In this document: piece after piece, positions 63,109 to 64,000 of the stretch
How positions within the stretch are numbered: the stretch's first letter is position 1
Layout of the letters: the number at the start of each line of letters is the position of its first letter
Assembly (NCBI GenBank): GCA_964581355.1
Contig: CAZOOA010000001.1
Location: 81,468 to 145,467 of the forward strand
Direction of reading: 5' to 3'
Length of the DNA stretch: 64,000 nucleotides
From: CAZOOA01 sp964581355
GTDB lineage: Bacteria; Bacillota; Dethiobacteria; DTU022; UBA8154
The notes under the pieces: generated by a model
The model's database searches: none
What the model saw: the letters and a program-made list of their open reading frames with translations, nothing else
Told to the model about the DNA's origin: nothing
Translations under genes and position numbers: made by a program

Positions 63109-64000
63109 ATGGTTTATGTATTATCTAAACAAGGCGACCCGTTAATGCCGACTGAGCGTCATGGCAAAGTAAGACACCTATTAAATCAAGGTAAAGCAAA
63201 AGTAGTTAGAAAGACTCCATTCACGATCCAGCTACTGTACGATACACCTGGCCATGTCCAGCCAGTAAATTTAGGTGTAGATGCTGGCACGAGCAACGTT
63301 GGTCTATTGGCTACTACGGAAGAAGAGGTTTTATTCGAGGCTGATGTCCAGCTTCGTACGGATATAGTGGATTTACTTTCGACCCGTAGTTCTTTACGTG
63401 GTTCCAGGCGTAACCGCAAGACCCGTTACCGTAAGAAAAGGTTCGATAACCGCCGCCGTAACAAGGGCTGGTTACCGCCGTCTGTCCAGAACAAGGTAGA
63501 TACACATGTCAAGCTTGTCAATTTGGTTACGAGTATTCTGCCGATCCAAAACATTACGATAGAAGTAGCCCAGTTTGATACTCAGAAGCTTAAGAACCCT
63601 GAAATTGAAGGTGTAGAATATCAGCAGGGCGAGCAGTTAGGTTTCTGGAATGTCCGTGAATATGTACTATTTAGAGACAAACATACCTGCCAGTACTGCA
63701 ATGGTAAAACCAAGGATAAGGTATTAAATGTTCACCATATCAGGAGTCGCAAGACTTACGGCGACAGACCGGGTAATTTGATTACCCTCTGCAAGACCTG
63801 CCACGACAAGCTCCATGCTGAGAACCTAAAAGATCATTTTTCTCCATTGGACAAAGGTTTTCGTTCGGAGGGTCAGATGACGGTGATGCGCTGGTTTATC
63901 TATAATGGGATTAAGGAGGTCTATCCAAATACCAAATTGACAGAAAATCTAACCTGCCGCAAGCCGCAGGGTTTTAACCCTGGCGGTAAGGCTGGTTTAT
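63109..64000 (+). CDS. iscB: RNA-guided nuclease IscB, 3' end outside window or broken
   Basis: IscB is the ancestor-type RuvC/HNH nuclease related to Cas9. In 297 visible residues: the PLMP domain (VLSKQGDPLMPT, about 2-45), RuvC-I with the acidic residue in LGVDAGTSNVGL (about 62), an arginine-rich bridge helix (SLRGSRRNRKTRYRKKRF), and RuvC-II with E in ITIEVAQFD. The HNH domain CQYC...VHHIRSRKTYGDRPGNLITLCKTCH is at about 190-240. All catalytic residues so far are intact. After YPNTKLT (near residue 276) the sequence stops matching the family: the expected TYGYxTK and RuvC-III are not seen, and a hairpin at 63964-63986 lies there. AAAGGAG precedes the ATG. Confidence 0.88.
   Translation, partial: MVYVLSKQGDPLMPTERHGKVRHLLNQGKAKVVRKTPFTIQLLYDTPGHVQPVNLGVDAGTSNVGLLATTEEEVLFEADVQLRTDIVDLLSTRSSLRGSRRNRKTRYRKKRFDNRRRNKGWLPPSVQNKVDTHVKLVNLVTSILPIQNITIEVAQFDTQKLKNPEIEGVEYQQGEQLGFWNVREYVLFRDKHTCQYCNGKTKDKVLNVHHIRSRKTYGDRPGNLITLCKTCHDKLHAENLKDHFSPLDKGFRSEGQMTVMRWFIYNGIKEVYPNTKLTENLTCRKPQGFNPGGKAGL
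63964..63986 (+). mobile_element. IS-end-like hairpin inside the iscB frame
   Basis: CCGCAGGGTT-TT-AACCCTG(G)CGG is a near-perfect inverted repeat preceded by AAG. It resembles in layout the IS200/IS605 ends at 5882 and 62869, though the stem sequence differs. It coincides with loss of the IscB consensus, so it may be the end of another small element, or the right end of a truncated ISC. Confidence 0.4.

Larger units (their letters stand above)
62861..64000 (+). mobile_element. ISC-type (IS200/IS605 superfamily) element, right part outside window
   Basis: The left end carries the hairpin CACGGC-TAAA-GCCGTG (62869-62884), as in single-strand IS200/IS605 elements, followed by a structured non-coding stretch and an iscB gene. 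No tnpA is visible before iscB, so the element is either non-autonomous or has tnpA beyond the edge. The exact left border is within 62860-62868. A related end-like sequence lies at 5882-5911. Confidence 0.8.

Noticed and set aside
1..64000. CRISPR arrays and tRNA or rRNA genes
   Set aside because: No regularly spaced short repeats and no tRNA or rRNA signatures were seen; the tRNA-like signals at 38315-38555 belong to the T-box.

Overview
The window looks like a chromosomal core region of a spore-forming anaerobic clostridial Firmicute. Gene order is closest to what I know of the Peptococcaceae / Desulfotomaculum-type lineages. The evidence is the sigE-spoIIGA-sigG sporulation block next to ftsZ, ymxH and spoIIM family genes, a MurE with the meso-DAP signature DNPR, a class III RNR-like gene beside nrdR, and strong purine-rich Shine-Dalgarno sites with many GTG/TTG starts. 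The species cannot be named from the sequence alone. No tRNA, rRNA or CRISPR array was seen.

Layout. 1-5.6 kb: the 3' end of dtd, a convergent SH3b/amidase gene, then hisS-aspS. 5.6-7.3 kb: a 6S RNA gene directly after aspS (the position it has in Bacillus), a lone IS200/IS605-type end, and mgtE. 7.5-25.3 kb: the division and cell wall (dcw) cluster mraZ-rsmH-ftsL-ftsI-murE-murF-mraY-murD-ftsW-murG-murB-murA-ftsQ-ftsA-ftsZ, in which murC is missing. 25.4-28.7 kb: spoIIGA-sigE-sigG, a small exported-protein candidate and ymxH. 28.8-44.5 kb: nrdR, an NrdD-like protein without a glycyl-radical domain, then the ylm-type run pgeF / HlyD-like / yggS / sepF / yggT / ylmH / divIVA, a T-box(Ile) leader with ileS, a DUF5665-like gene, a DksA/YteA-type gene, lspA, rluD and pyrR. 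A methyl-accepting chemotaxis gene on the opposite strand interrupts this run. 44.5-50.8 kb: rqcH (minus), ubiD and a Ca2+-type P-ATPase. 50.9-62.9 kb: yicC-remA-gmk-rpoZ-coaBC, spoIIM-like (minus), priA-def-fmt-DUF116, a YugP-type protease, a DUF6391-like gene and rsmB. 62.9-64.0 kb: an ISC-type element carrying a probable omega RNA and iscB, cut by the window end.

Most genes are housekeeping and cooperate in cell wall synthesis and septation, sporulation sigma factor control, translation and its quality control (four aminoacyl-tRNA-linked genes, def/fmt, rsmB/rsmH, rqcH with ylmH) and lipoprotein processing.

The accessory content lies in the gaps. There are three copies of a roughly 150-190 bp imperfect palindromic element (GGGGACGGTTCTGGCGCTTCC-type arms; one sits inside the hisS leader). 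There are two loci, 26 kb apart, with a modular A-variable-B repeat whose variable middles differ in sequence but both fold into branched GC-rich structures. The third item is the iscB element: its left-end hairpin supplies the stop codon of rsmB, and by the known rule for IscB its guide would be copied from the 3' end of rsmB. The two-locus structured repeat and the iscB insertion are the best candidates for something undescribed.
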